Source: Drosophila pseudoobscura
Lineage: Eukaryota > Arthropoda > Insecta > Diptera > Drosophilidae
Assembly (NCBI RefSeq): GCF_009870125.1
Contig: NC_046679.1
Span: 28,892,001-28,956,000 of the forward strand
Direction: 5' to 3'
DNA length: 64,000 bases
Positions 35,974 through 47,820 of this stretch are shown piece by piece (position 1 is the first letter of the stretch; each line of letters starts with the position of its first letter). Position numbers and translations under genes: made by a program. The notes beneath the pieces were generated by a model. It was given only the letters and a program-made list of their open reading frames with translations. It made no database searches and was not told where the DNA came from.

Positions 35974-37094
35974 AAAACGAGGGGGAACGTTGTGAGTTGC
36001 TGCGGACACCGCAACTCTACAGTTATACCCGATACTAAGTCAGTATGGCTCTCCTCCGGCAGATGGCGCTCATATTAAGCGACACGACAAAGAGTGTGTG
36101 CGAGAGAGACAAAAAAACAGTCTGAGCGTGACGTCGGGCGCTGCATAGCCAGTGAAAATTGGTTTGTTCCTTTTGGCTATAAAAATGACCTGATCTGATC
36201 CAAATTCAGCGACCGGATAGATATGGTCATTCTCTATGATTCTGCGTTTTTAGTTTTCTCAAATCTGCAATATTGTGGATGGCACAGATTTTCGTCCTTT
36301 GTGGGGGCGGATGGGGGTGGGGCGAAATTCTGAGATATACGTTTTATAGTGACATCTTAAAGGAGTGTGTGTACCAAATTTGGTTACTCTAGCCTTAATA
36401 GTCTCTGAGATTTGTGGTTGCCCCAGATTTTCGTCCTTTGCGGGGGCGGAAGGGGGTGTGGAGAAATTTGGACACGAAACGGTCAAGGTCCGATATCACA
36501 GGAGTGTGGATACCAAATTTGGTTGCTCTAGCTCTTATGGGTTCTGAGATCCTTGAACTCATATTTTGGAATTGGCAAAACCGACCATGAAACCTGTGTG
36601 TTAGAGTGAGACAGAGCGAGAAAGAGTGAAATTGTTTTCGTGATTCTGGCTATAATAATTATACGATCTGGTTCAGATTTTGCACTCTGTAAGATATATT
36701 CATCTTCTACGATTCTGCGTTTTTAGTTTTCTCGTATCGTCAAAATTGTGGATGCCACAGATTTTCGCCCTTTGTGGGGGCGGAAGTGGGCGGGGCAAAG
36801 TCTTGAAATATTTTGGGAGCAGTGACATATCACAGAAGTCTGGATCCAAAACATTGTTGCTCTAGCTCTTATAGTCTTTGAGCATTAGGCGCTGAAGGGG
36901 ACGGACAGACGGACGGACGGACAGACGGACAGACGGACAGACAGACATGGCTCAATCGACTCGGCTATTGATGCTGATCAAGAATATATATACTTTATGG
37001 GGTCGGAAACGATTCCTTCTGGACGTTACACACATCTACTTTCACCACAAATCTAATATACCCCAATACTCATTTTGAGTATCGGGTATAAAAA
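35974..37094 (+). mobile_element. Helentron/DINE-1-like (mini-me type) element, copy A
   Basis: Begins AAAACGAGGGGGAACGTTGT, with a perfect GAGTTGC...GCAACTC stem and the subterminal motif TATACCCGATACT. Ends with its inverse, AGTATCGGGTATAAAA, preceded by the hairpin ATACTCATTTTGAGTAT. Internally there are three or more diverged units of GATTTTCGTCCTTTGNGGGG, a (GACGGACA)n microsatellite at about 36899-36945 and a TATATATA run next to GATCAGCATCAATAGCC. This layout matches non-autonomous Helentron-associated DINE-1/mini-me elements. No transposase frame. Confidence 0.75.
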
Positions 37095-37130
37095 CATATT
37101 ATTTGATGCGGTAATTATTTTTTTATACCC

Positions 37131-37862
37131 GATACTCAAAATGAGTATTGGGGTATATTAGATTTGTGGTAACAGTGGATGTGTGTAACGTCCAGAAGGA
37201 ATCGTTTCCGACCCTATAAAGTATATATATTCTTGATCAGCATCAATAGCCGAGTCGATTGAGCCCTGTCTGTCTGTCCGTCCGTCCGTCTGTCCGTCTG
37301 TGCGTCCCCTTCAGCGCCTAGTGCTCAGAGACTATAAGAGCTAGAGCAACGATGTTTTGGATCCAGACTTCTGTGATATGTCACTGCCACAAAGGACGAA
37401 AATCTGTGGCATCCACATTTTTAAAGATACGATAAAACCAAAAACGCAGAATCGTAGAGAATGACCATATCTTTTAGACTGCAGAATCTGAATTGGATCG
37501 TATTATTATTATAGCCAGCATCAAGAAAACAATTTCATTTTTTCTCGCCCTGTCTCTCTCTAACACACACGTAGCATAGGCGGCTTTGCTTAGAGTAAAA
37601 CATTAAGCCTAGATCTCAGAGACTATAAAAGCTAGAGCAACCAAATTTGGTATCCACACTCCTAATATATCGCACCGAGACGAGTTTGTTTCAAAATTTC
37701 GCCACACCCCCTTCCGCCCCCGCAAAGGATGCAAATCTGGGGATATTCACAAATCTCAGAGACTATAGAGAGAGTAACCAAATTTAGTATCCGCACTCCT
37801 GTTAGATCTCACTATAATACGTATATCTCAAAATTTCAAATTTCAAATTTCAAAATTTCAAT
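37131..37862 (-). mobile_element. Helentron/DINE-1-like element, copy B, 3' part
   Basis: Reverse-oriented copy starting TTTTATACCCGATACTCAAA, 36 bp from the end of copy A, so the two copies face each other. (GTCY)n microsatellite at about 37265-37300. The copy stops at repeated AAATTTC near 37830-37860, where a CR1-type LINE is inserted, and resumes at about 39360. Confidence 0.75.
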
Positions 37863-39150
37863 CTCAGCATGGATTTATAAGGCGGCGATCAACCCACGAA
37901 CTTGTTAGAGTTTACCTCTTTCATTATTAAAGGCTTTCAAGGTAACTTACAGACGGATGTTATTTACACCGACTTTAGTAAAGCATTCGACTCTGTAAAC
38001 CATTCCCTTTTAGCACATAAACTTGACCTTTTAGGGTTTCCGCCCAACCTCCTGAGATGGATTTCTAGCTATCTTTGTTCTAGGTCTCAAAGAGTCCTCT
38101 TCAAAAACTCCCTCTCTTTACCAGTAAAGGTTTCTTCGGGAGTACCACAGGGCAGCCATCTAGGCCCCTTACTCTTCACACTCTTTATTAATGACTTGCC
38201 TTCAGTATTAACATACTCTCGAGTACTTATGTATGCGGATGATGTTAAACTCTGTGTCCAGTACAAGGACATTTCATTTCATTCTCGCTTGCAATCCGAT
38301 CTCAATAGCTTTCAGTCATGGTGTTGTGCAAAATTGTTACACCTTAATGCCTCGAAATGCAAAGTTATGACATTTCATCGTTCTAACCCTTTGTTGGCTC
38401 CCTACACCCTATTTGGGGGTTCTCTTGAGAGAATTACCCTGGTGGATGATCTGGGTGTTATGTTAGATCCCAAGTTACAGTTTTCCGAACACATTTCTAC
38501 CATGGTAAATAAGGCCATGGGCGTGCTTGGGTTTATAAAGAGGTGGTCAAAGGAATTTGACGACCCCTATATAACAAGGACTCTCTATACCTCGCTTGTT
38601 CGTCCGATCTTAGAATACAGCTCCTGTGTATGGTGCAGTACAAAGTACACCAGGACCGTATAGAATCAGTACAGAAAAACTTTTTACTCTTTGCTCTGCG
38701 GGGCCTTAACTGGGATGCGGGTGTAAGACTCCCATCTTACTCTAGTAGACTATTATTAGTAAACCTCCCATCCTTAGTTAACCGTAGAAAAATGCTTGGT
38801 GTGATATTTATGCACAACTTGATCAGGGGTGACATAGACAGCCCTGATCTGTTGAGCCGCATAAACTTCACGATTCCTATTAGACTGACTAGAAACTTTA
38901 TACCGTTGTTCCTTCCACTTTGTAGATCGAATTATTCCTTGCATGAACCGTTTAGGGTCTTATGCTCGGATTATAATTCCCTCTACCATATTATATCCTC
39001 CACTAATTCTCTTCCTCTTATTAAATTACTAATCCTTACACACCTTTCTAGTAATTAGTAAATGTAGTGGTATTTGTATTTTGTATTTTATTGCATGCTT
39101 AATTTCTTAATAAGTTTAGTGCTAATTTTCCTCGAATGTTAGTCTAATAT
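37863..39150 (+). mobile_element. Dead CR1-type non-LTR retrotransposon fragment
   Basis: Reverse transcriptase domain in frame 37902-38663: TDFSKAFDSVNHSLL, SSGVPQGSHLGPLLF and LMYADDVKL (catalytic YADD) in the usual order. It continues in another frame at 38630-39058 (the YKVHQDRIESVQKNFLLFAL region to the stop). This means at least one frameshift near 38640, and a second near 37893, upstream of NLLEF. It is 5' truncated (no endonuclease domain). The sequence type is closest to CR1/jockey-like LINEs of Drosophila as I know them. Flanked by AAATTTC on both sides, a possible target-site duplication. The 3' boundary may extend to about 39355. Confidence 0.8.
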
Positions 39151-39193
39151 CTATCTTTCTTGCATGCTCGCGTTTGGTTCGGCTACGCACCGC

Positions 39194-39220
39194 GCGTCAT
39201 GCGGCAGTGCCCCTCGGTCG
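39194..39220 (+). repeat. Dispersed 27-bp box, copy 9
   Basis: Exact match to CATGCGGnnnnGCCCCTCGG, placed between the LINE frame and the resumption of Helentron copy B. It may belong to the LINE 3' region or to separate inserted DNA. Confidence 0.6.
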
Positions 39221-39359
39221 GTTGGGCGGGAGGTGGGCTGCGTTTTGCCTGGGATCCGCGCGTAACAGCCTTCTGCTGATGTCACACGGGCCACTTGACG
39301 GTGCAGTAATTGCATCGCCTCTTGATAGATGCAGTCATTGCATGTCAACGTCCATAATA

Positions 39360-39715
39360 AATTTCGCCTCACCCCCTTCCCCCTCACCAGAAAGGACGAA
39401 AATTTTTTGCATCCACAATATTGCAGATTTGAGAAAACTAAAATCGCAGAATCATAGATAATGACCATGTCGATTAGATTGCTGAATCTGGATCAGATCA
39501 GAGCATTTTTATAGCCACAAGAACAAATCAATTTGCAGTGGCTACGCAGCGCCCGACGTCACGCTCAGACTGATTTTCTGTCTCTCTCGCACGCACTCTT
39601 TGTCGTGTCGTTTAATATTAGCGGCGTCTGCCGGAGGAGAGCCATACTGACTTAGTATCGGGTATAACTGTAGAGTTGCGGTGTCCGGAGCAACTCACAG
39701 CGTTCCCCCTCGTTT
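39360..39715 (-). mobile_element. Helentron/DINE-1-like element, copy B, 5' part
   Basis: Continues copy B from AATTTCGCC to the reverse of the GAGTTGC/GCAACTC stem (one arm changed to GAGCAAC...) and the AACGAGGGGG end. Together with 37131-37862 it reconstitutes one element of about 1.1 kb. Confidence 0.75.
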
Positions 39716-40039
39716 GTCGGGTCTTTTTTAAAAGGAACAACAAATGCCGAGAAAGAATAGCGGTACAAGAATATGGACAGATGGAAATGGAAGAGGAATA
39801 AATGAATGGTGAGTGAAATTTATAATTGTAATTGTAGAACTTAGAAGATAACCGACTTTAGGTATTATTTACGATTCCACGTCAAAGTAAAGTTTTTCTA
39901 TCTTCGTGCTTTCCTTCTCTCCTTTTCAACTCTTGGCCTTCCACAGCTTGCAGCGCAGCGCAGTTCCCGTCGGCAAAAATATACGCTGATCTGCTATCAT
40001 TCCCTCTCGCTCTGCCTACTTGAAGATAACCCTCTCTCT

Positions 40040-40210
40040 GCCCGCTAAGCTTTGGGTTCTGCCCACTCTTCGATGGCTTAGCTTACGGTTCTGCCCACTC
40101 TTCGGAAGCAGAGCTTAAATTTCTGCCCACTCTTCGGAAGCATAGCTTAGGGTTCTGCTCACACTTCGGAAGCTCTGCTTCCAGTTCTGCCCACTCTTCG
40201 GGTATTCTGT
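40040..40210 (+). repeat. Tandem repeat of about 45 bp
   Basis: Five imperfect copies of TTCTGCCCACTCTTCGGAAG preceded by AGCTTAGGG or a variant. No coding function seen. Confidence 0.65.
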
Positions 40211-42169
40211 CTCTCCCACTCTGCATTGCTGTAGGAGCTTCGGGTCGGTCGCGGGGCGCTTGCGATGTTGTGTTTTTGGTGCTTCTTAGTTTTCGCCTAC
40301 ATGGGAAGGCAATAAGGAATCGGATAAAAAGAATATAAAACTATATTTTATACATGGAAGATATATCCCTATCGAAAGCAGTCCCGAAGATGTACATATT
40401 TGTACGCCATCAGAGCAAAAAATGTATCTGGCAGTCAATAAGTCCATTCTGATTGACAATTAAAATAGTTAAACTGCCATAACAAATTCCATGTTGATGT
40501 AACACATTTCAAACAAACAATAGGGGCCATTGCCATGGTATGGTATTTCTTTTTTTTGTTGCATCGAATTGTGCAGTCGGCCGGGTCAATAAATATGCAA
40601 TTAATGTGCAAAAATCAACATAATCAAATTACGACAGCCGGTTCGATTGACTAAATTGAATTTATAATGATGGAGCAGCGGCGCGGCAACAGAACGGCAA
40701 CGAGAAACCATTCGCAAATGCCGCACATTCGATGCTGCCGGGGATAATCAGTTTAGTATTTTGTAATGCCTGGAAAGTACGGGTCTCGTGTGTGTGTGTG
40801 TGTGTGTGTGTGTATCTCTGTGGCTGCCATGCAAATTATTCGCTAAACCATCGATGCAACCGCAAAAAATAGAAACACGCACACACAAAACAAATAGAAA
40901 CAACATTTTATGTTGCATTAACGCTTTAATCTGTACCGCTTTATACTTGCATTTGAAATTAAATTAAAGGCATTTTCATTTGCTGAAAACAAAAAAAAAC
41001 AAAAAAACACATAAAAAAAACGGTATTTGCATTTGCAATATTTGTATAATGCTCCACCTTCTGGCCTTTATTTATTGGCGTTAACTTGTGCAAAATGTTA
41101 ACATTTAATCAAATCAAAACAAGCTAACAAAACCCCCCTCCACCACCCCCCAGCCATACAAAAAGCACGGCAATAAATATTTGATTGGTTTTCATGGGGC
41201 GATTTAAAGCAAATATGTATTCCGGAAAAAATAGATAAAAACCCATATGCATATAATTAGTTGCTAAAATTTGATTTGTACAGAGAGAAAACATTTTATA
41301 AGGAAATTGAAAACGAAATTAAATTTAAATGGAAATGGTACAAAATTTGACTAAATGAAAAAGTCTGGCCGAAAGAGAAAAATGTGGCCAAATGAAATGT
41401 GAGAGATTTATGAAATTATAGACATACCGCTTTTATCTGTACAAAAGTACAAAAATACCATTTAAAATTCCATTTTAAATATCATTTCAATTAAGGGAAA
41501 GAAAAAAAGAAAGAAATTTTCTAAAATTTCGACAAAGATAATTTTGTTGGTAGCAAATCGAAAGAGAGGACAAAATTGGTTAACTAGAAATTCCGTAGCT
41601 GTCTCAAAAAAGCCACAGGATACACAAGAACCGTAAAGGTAAACGGTAAAATGCCAATGGAAACGACTACGAAGTAAATCAAATTAAATTTCGGAATGTT
41701 TTCTGAAGGTATTTCCAAGAGGAGGCTATGACACAAAACTCGATGGCTAGACCCACATTCCTGTGGCTTTATGGCCTATTACCCAGTGTGCCAGTGTCCT
41801 GTACTGTCCTTCAAATTAATAAAATGCATGGGTGGAGGGGGGGTGTGGCCGGGGGGCGTCCAAGGCTGTTCTGTTGATTAGTGGCAGAGATTTTCCATGC
41901 CACATTCCATGGGTGCAAATTGATTCAATTATTGGCATTTAATTAAATGCAAATACGAGGCTAACAAAAGCTACTAGCTATTCCATCGCTCTATACCCTC
42001 TCTTTGGGCAGCTTTTTGTGACAGTTTTCTACCTTTTGTGGAGGGAAGGGGCTCCCCTCTCCCGTCTCTCTTTCTCTGATTCGTGGCTCTCCCTCTCTCC
42101 CCCTTTGGTCGGCGGTCCACCTTTTTAAGAACTTCATTAAAATGCCAGCAGCCGCCGCCAAGAGAGGCA

Positions 42170-42201
<32 letters not shown>

Positions 42202-42988
42202 TCCCTACCTCGAGAGCCCCGTAACCGAAACCGAAAATATTTTCTACATTTCATTTTGTCAAATTTAAATGCCCCTTGACACAAAAGCCCCCCTTTCTGC
42301 CTCCCTCCCTCCCACCGAACTAATCTCAGATACAGATACACAATCCCTATGCTCCCCTGAAGGATCCACTCCATTGCCATGTAATTGTTGTCCGTCGTGT
42401 GAAGGAGCAGGCCCCTGCAGTTATTTGCATTCAAATCGCAATTTTTGTCTCATTAGAAAGTATGCGGGGTACCATGGACGGGGCAGGGAGGGGGGGAAAT
42501 TGGGGGAAGACATTGTCGTTACATTCTTGGCCCTCGAAGCAGCCAGCACCAGTCGGACGGACGCTTAAGTGTCCCAAAGTTGGGGGCGGTCCGGCAGGCC
42601 ACAGAGCTAACTGAATGCCAACAAGTCGGAAGAGACACAGAGGGTGGGGGGGGACTCCCACTCTATACAGTGGTGGGGGGTTGGGAGCGACTACGGAGAC
42701 ACACAGTGGGGACATTCAGTCGTTATCGCCTCGGGGCTTTAGTTTAATTTCACTTCAATTTTCATTGTACAATTTTCGCATTTTTCGATACGTTTCCATG
42801 GGGTATGGGGTGTTTGGGGGGGTTGGGGGGCTGTCTGTCTGTCTGTCTGTCTGTCTGTCAGGGCTAAGGGTTGCTGCTGTCTGGCTGACTGGCTTACTGG
42901 CTGCTTTTGCAATTTGATATTGCCTTTTAAGTAAACGTAAATCAATATCCAAATGCCTTTCGGATTTAAGTTTGCAGTCGCCAAAAAA
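40211..42988. other. Non-coding region with simple repeats
   Basis: Includes (GT)n at 40789-40813, (CCGACC)-type repeats at about 42168-42205 and (GTCT)n at about 42832-42858. ORFs in this stretch are produced by the simple repeats. No gene recognised. Confidence 0.45.
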
Positions 42989-44115
42989 AAAACGAGGGGA
43001 AACGTTGTGAGTTGCTGCGGACACCGCAACTCTACGGTTATACCCGATACTAAGTCAGTATGGCTCTCCTCCGGCAGACGCCGCTAATATTTAACGACAC
43101 GACAAAGAGTGCGTGCGAGAGAGACAGAAAATCAGTCTGAGCGTGACGTCGGGCGCTGCGTAGCCACTGCAAATTGATTTGTTCCTTTTGGCTATAAAAA
43201 TGATCTGATCTGATCCAGATTCAGCAATCTAATCGATATGGTCATTATCTATGATTCTGCGTTTTTAGTTATCTCAAATCTGCAATATTGTGGATGCAAC
43301 AGATTTTCGTCCTTTGTGGGGGCGGATGGGGGTGGGGCGAAATTCTGAGATATACGTTTTATAGTGACATCTTAAAGGAGTGTGTGTACCAAATTTGGTT
43401 ACTCTAGCCTTAATAGTCTCTGAGATTTGTGGTTGCCTCAGATTTTCGTCCTTTGCGGGGGCGGAAGGGGGTGTGGCGAAATTTGGACAGGAAATGGTCA
43501 AGGTCCGATATCACAGGAGTGTGGATACCAAATTTGGTTGCTCTGGCTTTTATAGGTTCTGAGATCCTTGAACTCATATTTTGCAATTGGCAAAACCGAC
43601 CATGAAACCTGTGTGTTAGAGTGAGACAGAGCGAGAAAGAGTGAAATTGTTTTCGTGATTCTGGCTGTAATAATTATACGATCTGGTTCAGATTTTGCAC
43701 TCTAGAAGATATAGTCATCTTCTACGATTCTGCGTTTTCAGTTTTCTCGTATCGTCGAAATTGTGGATGCCACAGATTTTCGCCCTTTGTGGGGGCGGAA
43801 GTGGGCGGGGCAAAGTTTTAAATATTTTTGGAGCAGTGACATATCACAGAAGTCTGGATCCAAAACATCGTTGCTCTATCTCTTATAGTCTTTGCGCATT
43901 AGGCGCTGAAGGGGACGGACAGACGGACAGACGGACAGACGGACGGACGGACAGACGGACAGACGGACATGGCTCAATCGACTCGGCTATTGATGCTGAT
44001 CAAGAATATATATACTTTATGGGGTCGGAAACGATTCCTTCTGGACGTTACACACATCCACTTTTACCACAAATCTAATATACCCCAATACTCATTTTGA
44101 GTATCGGGTATAAAA
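42989..44115 (+). mobile_element. Helentron/DINE-1-like element, copy C
   Basis: Nearly identical in layout to copy A: the AACGAGGGG start, GAGTTGC/GCAACTC stem, TATACCCGATACT, three internal GATTTTCGTCC units, (GACGGACA)n at about 43915-43970 and the 3' hairpin with AGTATCGGGTATAAAA. Full length, no protein-coding capacity. Confidence 0.75.
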
Positions 44116-47098
44116 ATGAATGGAAATAACATGGAACAAAACTTTCATTTATAGAAAACCGGGCCTTGGGAATGCTCTATTTTACTAGAAATGATTTATG
44201 ATATATAGGAGACTGTAGATGATATATTCTTTGATTTGGATTCCTCATAAAGGGATCTAGAATTGCTTTAAGCAGTTATTTGATTCCCCTAGCCTTTCCT
44301 TTGAAGATTTGTTCGTTTATTTTAGTTTCAAATTATGGTTTTTGGTGGAAAATTCTAAAAAATTAAACTAAAAATATATAAAAAACCCTAGTAATGCCTA
44401 AAAATAGCCACACCCATATTTTAATAAAATATGCGATTTCTAAATACGAAAATAGTGAAATTAAATAAAATTCACTTTGATTTAAACAAAAGTAACAGCA
44501 AACAATAAATTGTTTTAATTTTTTATAATCAAATACAAAGGCTTTGCTAACAAAAAAAAAAGAACATTTTAAAGAAAAATATATTAAAAATATTTCTAAG
44601 GTGTCCCAATATTTAAAATACAAAGAAAAATATTTTAAAATACATATAATGTATTACACTTTTCGGAATTTTATTTTAACGAAATATAAAATATTTATTC
44701 TACATAAAAATGTTCTACATCAAATTTATACATATATCAAATTTATTGGTATTGGTATTACAGATACTTACAAATACTTATTATACATATATTTTTGTAT
44801 AGTATTATTTATTTTTTTATATTATTATATATTTATATTATTATATATTTGTATATATTATATTTATATTATTATTTTTTATTGAAATACTATAAAAATA
44901 TATATTTAATTAAAAAATGATATATATTTAAATCGCTTATTTTCATATCAATAGAAAAACTTTTGCAAATCTATTATAAATTATTTAATCTAAAAACAAT
45001 TTCCCTGAATGAAAATTCGTCTCTTAGGGAGTTATAAAGTCACCGCGTTTTTTTCCAGTGCATTCTATAAAGAGCTACCCTCTCTCTCTCTCTTTCTCTC
45101 TCTCACTCTCTCTGGAAGCTTCATCAAGCAAATTTCTGCAATGATGATGAATGAAACAAGAATATTATTCCCCCATCTATTTTTTGTTTTTCTCCTCTCG
45201 GTTTTTAATTTTCCAAAGTGAAAAGCAAATTTTGTCACAAAATTTGTCTCCTTTTTCTTTCTTTTTCTGTTATTGGTTTTGAGAGTCGCGATTTGATGGA
45301 GACGAAGCCTGGGGTTCAGGCTTTAGGGGTGCCATGGAATGGGGGGGGGGGAGGGTTAATGTTAATGCTAATAAATTATACGACAGCCTTGGAAAATTCG
45401 AAAAATCCCAGCAACCGACAAACGACGACAACGACAGATCCTCAAACGAAAATTTAATTGAAAAACTGTTTTCCTTTTTCTTTTTTTTTTTTTTTAGCGC
45501 GTTTTGCATATAAATCAGCGAGAAATGAAGGGGGCCCCACACCCACACCCACACCCACACCCACCCCCAACCCCCACCATGTGTCCATCGTTAGGCGGGG
45601 CACCCATGTTCGCGTTTCCTCTCCTTCCTCTCCCTCTCCCTCTCTTTCTCTCTGCATTTGGGCAAACAAATGCGACGCGACTCGCACAGGTCACTGGATA
45701 TTCAGAGCAAACTCTTGCCACACATGCTACACACATGTGTGTGGGCGTATGCCACGCCTAGTTCATGTAAGAGCTTCGCTTCCCGTAGAGCTCTTTCAAT
45801 TAGCAATTTGTCAGCTGACATTCAACGGCATCCCAGAAGCGGCACATTCAAATTATTCTCTAAAAATATCCCCCATATATCGTATGTACCGTACCCTTCA
45901 TTCCCATACAAACAAATCTGTTGTAATTCAATTAAAAAACTAGAAAATAAAATACAACAACAACAAAAAATATGTATATATTTGTATAAATATTTCCATA
46001 AACAAAATGTCGCTGCCGCTGCCGCCGAAAACTGGAATTCATTTAAATTTCGTGTTCATTTCCCACTTTTTCCACCCCTCCCTCCCTCTGCCATCTTCCC
46101 AGCCGAGTTATAGCTTGATGGATGCCTCACTGCTGGTTGCATCAACAGCTCAAATATGCAACGAGATTTAATTAAAAATTCGGCAGATTTTTATTTTTTT
46201 TTTTAATTTAGTTGAGGAGATGTTGACAAAATTTTCGACCAATTTTGAAGGGATTTGTTCGGGGTGCTTTTCATGGATTGGTGGATATTAGAAGACGTGA
46301 AATCCACAGAGGAATGGTAAGCTTTGAAAGCATCGATACTCGGTTTTCAATGCCTTTTTGTCGTAGGATATTTATTGAATTTCCCACCTAAAGATCTTTG
46401 AAACTTTTTTAAAATACATTTTCTTCAATGAATCGAATCTTCAAACAATCTTCAAAGCAAAACATAAAATACATATTTAAAAAATATTAAAAATTGAATT
46501 TATAGAACAAATATAAGAAATAATACAAATAAAATATAATCAATGATATAAACAATATTATAAATAATATAAAAATATTAAAAATAATACATAAAAAAAA
46601 TAAAACATGAGCCCCCTCCAGGATACCGCCTAAACCTAACGTAACCTAAGTAAAATACATAAATGATTAAAAAATAAAATCAACTTAAAATAAAATTTAC
46701 TGAATCGCCAAAACTCACACACACAATGCCTGGCAGCGGTCATCTCACGTTTTTCGGGTTACAAATTCACTTTTTACTTACGGCCACCAACCATTTTCCA
46801 TTTTCCTGCAGACCCAAAAAAAGGCGGCTAATTAAAACCCATTGACCGTGATGATGTACACCCTCGCCCCCCCCCCGTGACGACTAAGGGCAATGGAGCC
46901 ATGGGAGTGAGAGATGGGAAGCTAAGTGAGAGCGGATAAGGCAGAGGCAGAGGGTTAGAGCTAGTAGCCTCTGTGACTTAATCTAATAAAACATCTCTAC
47001 AAACAGGGCTCAAATGTTTGGGCCTCCTAAATGACATATTTGATGTACATATTCAATACTTTCGTTCTTTGTATCGAGTGGCATATTCCGGTGACATT
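44116..47098. other. AT-rich non-coding region
   Basis: Long AT-rich tract at 44300-45000, (CT)n near 45078-45113 and a (CCCACA)n minisatellite at 45537-45570. No supported coding region. Confidence 0.45.
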
Positions 47099-47181
47099 TC
47101 GTTCTCTTTTCTTTCATTGTCAGATTGAAAATTTCTTGATTGAATAATTGTATTAAATTTAGTTTGACTCGTGAAATCAAA

Positions 47182-47736
47182 ATGTGTTACGAAAGCAAAG
47201 AAAAAAATGCATATTTCGTCGCATATTTTGCGCTAACCTATTCGTTTGTGGACATGATTTTTCAATTCATAAAACGTAAGCAAATAATCTTTATATGTGA
47301 ACGATGCATAGTGTAATTCCCCGTGCAATTCCCTAGAATCTGAACAGTGGTTTTTGGTGATTTACATTGTGACCAGTTGTGTGGTTATCCTAGCCGCCAT
47401 TGTTCTGATCGTAGGAATTCATTATGCAAGTACATGCCTCCACTCCCCCCCCGCCCCTATTATTCCTATTTCGTAAACAGGAAAAGAAGTTTCTTGTGAT
47501 GGTATGGATCGTGGTAGCGATCGTGTGCGGAGTCATTTTTATCGCTGCATACATCATACTTCTAACGAAACTTTCTGAAACGGCTGACATTGTTAAGACC
47601 TCAGTGCAAATTTCCTTCCGCCTCGGTAAGCCTACCGTCAATTTCATTTGCAGGTCCCTAAGGAATACCTCTTTCACTTACAGTGCTTTTTTCACTTTGG
47701 CTTTGGATATCAATTGTATACTATCGGACGCTCTGA
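47182..47736 (+). CDS. Small four-TM protein, copy 1
   Basis: Four exons by frame and splice signals: 47182-47275, 47337-47425, 47481-47625 and 47684-47736; 381 nt, 126 residues. Each exon supplies one hydrophobic segment: YFVAYFALTYSFVDMIFQF, WFLVIYIVTSCVVILAAIVL, KFLVMVWIVVAIVCGVIFIA and VLFSLWLWISIVYY. Introns 1 and 3 are GT-AG (61 and 58 nt). Intron 2 (55 nt) keeps frame only if it starts GCAAGT, that is, a GC-AG intron; GT one base pair further gives the wrong phase. AATAAA at 47785-47790. The paralogue at 51.8 kb has the same exon lengths for exons 1-3 and the same GC donor, which supports the model. The function is unknown. Four-TM insect-specific families of this size exist, but I cannot name this one. 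Confidence 0.65.
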
Positions 47737-47820
47737 CGATACCGATTATGATTAGGAATGAAATTTTTGTGAATTTTTGTATTTAATAAATTATGAAGTG
47801 CTCTTTCGTCTGAATTTGTT

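Noticed and set aside
45454-45761. Frames of 70-160 codons at 45.5 kb
   Set aside because: Generated by the (CCCACA)n minisatellite and CT-rich tracts.
47424-47786. Reading straight through exon 3 of four-TM copy 1 to give a 120-codon ORF
   Set aside because: The part after 47625 reads as an unremarkable tail, whereas splicing the 58-nt intron gives a fourth membrane segment in both copies.
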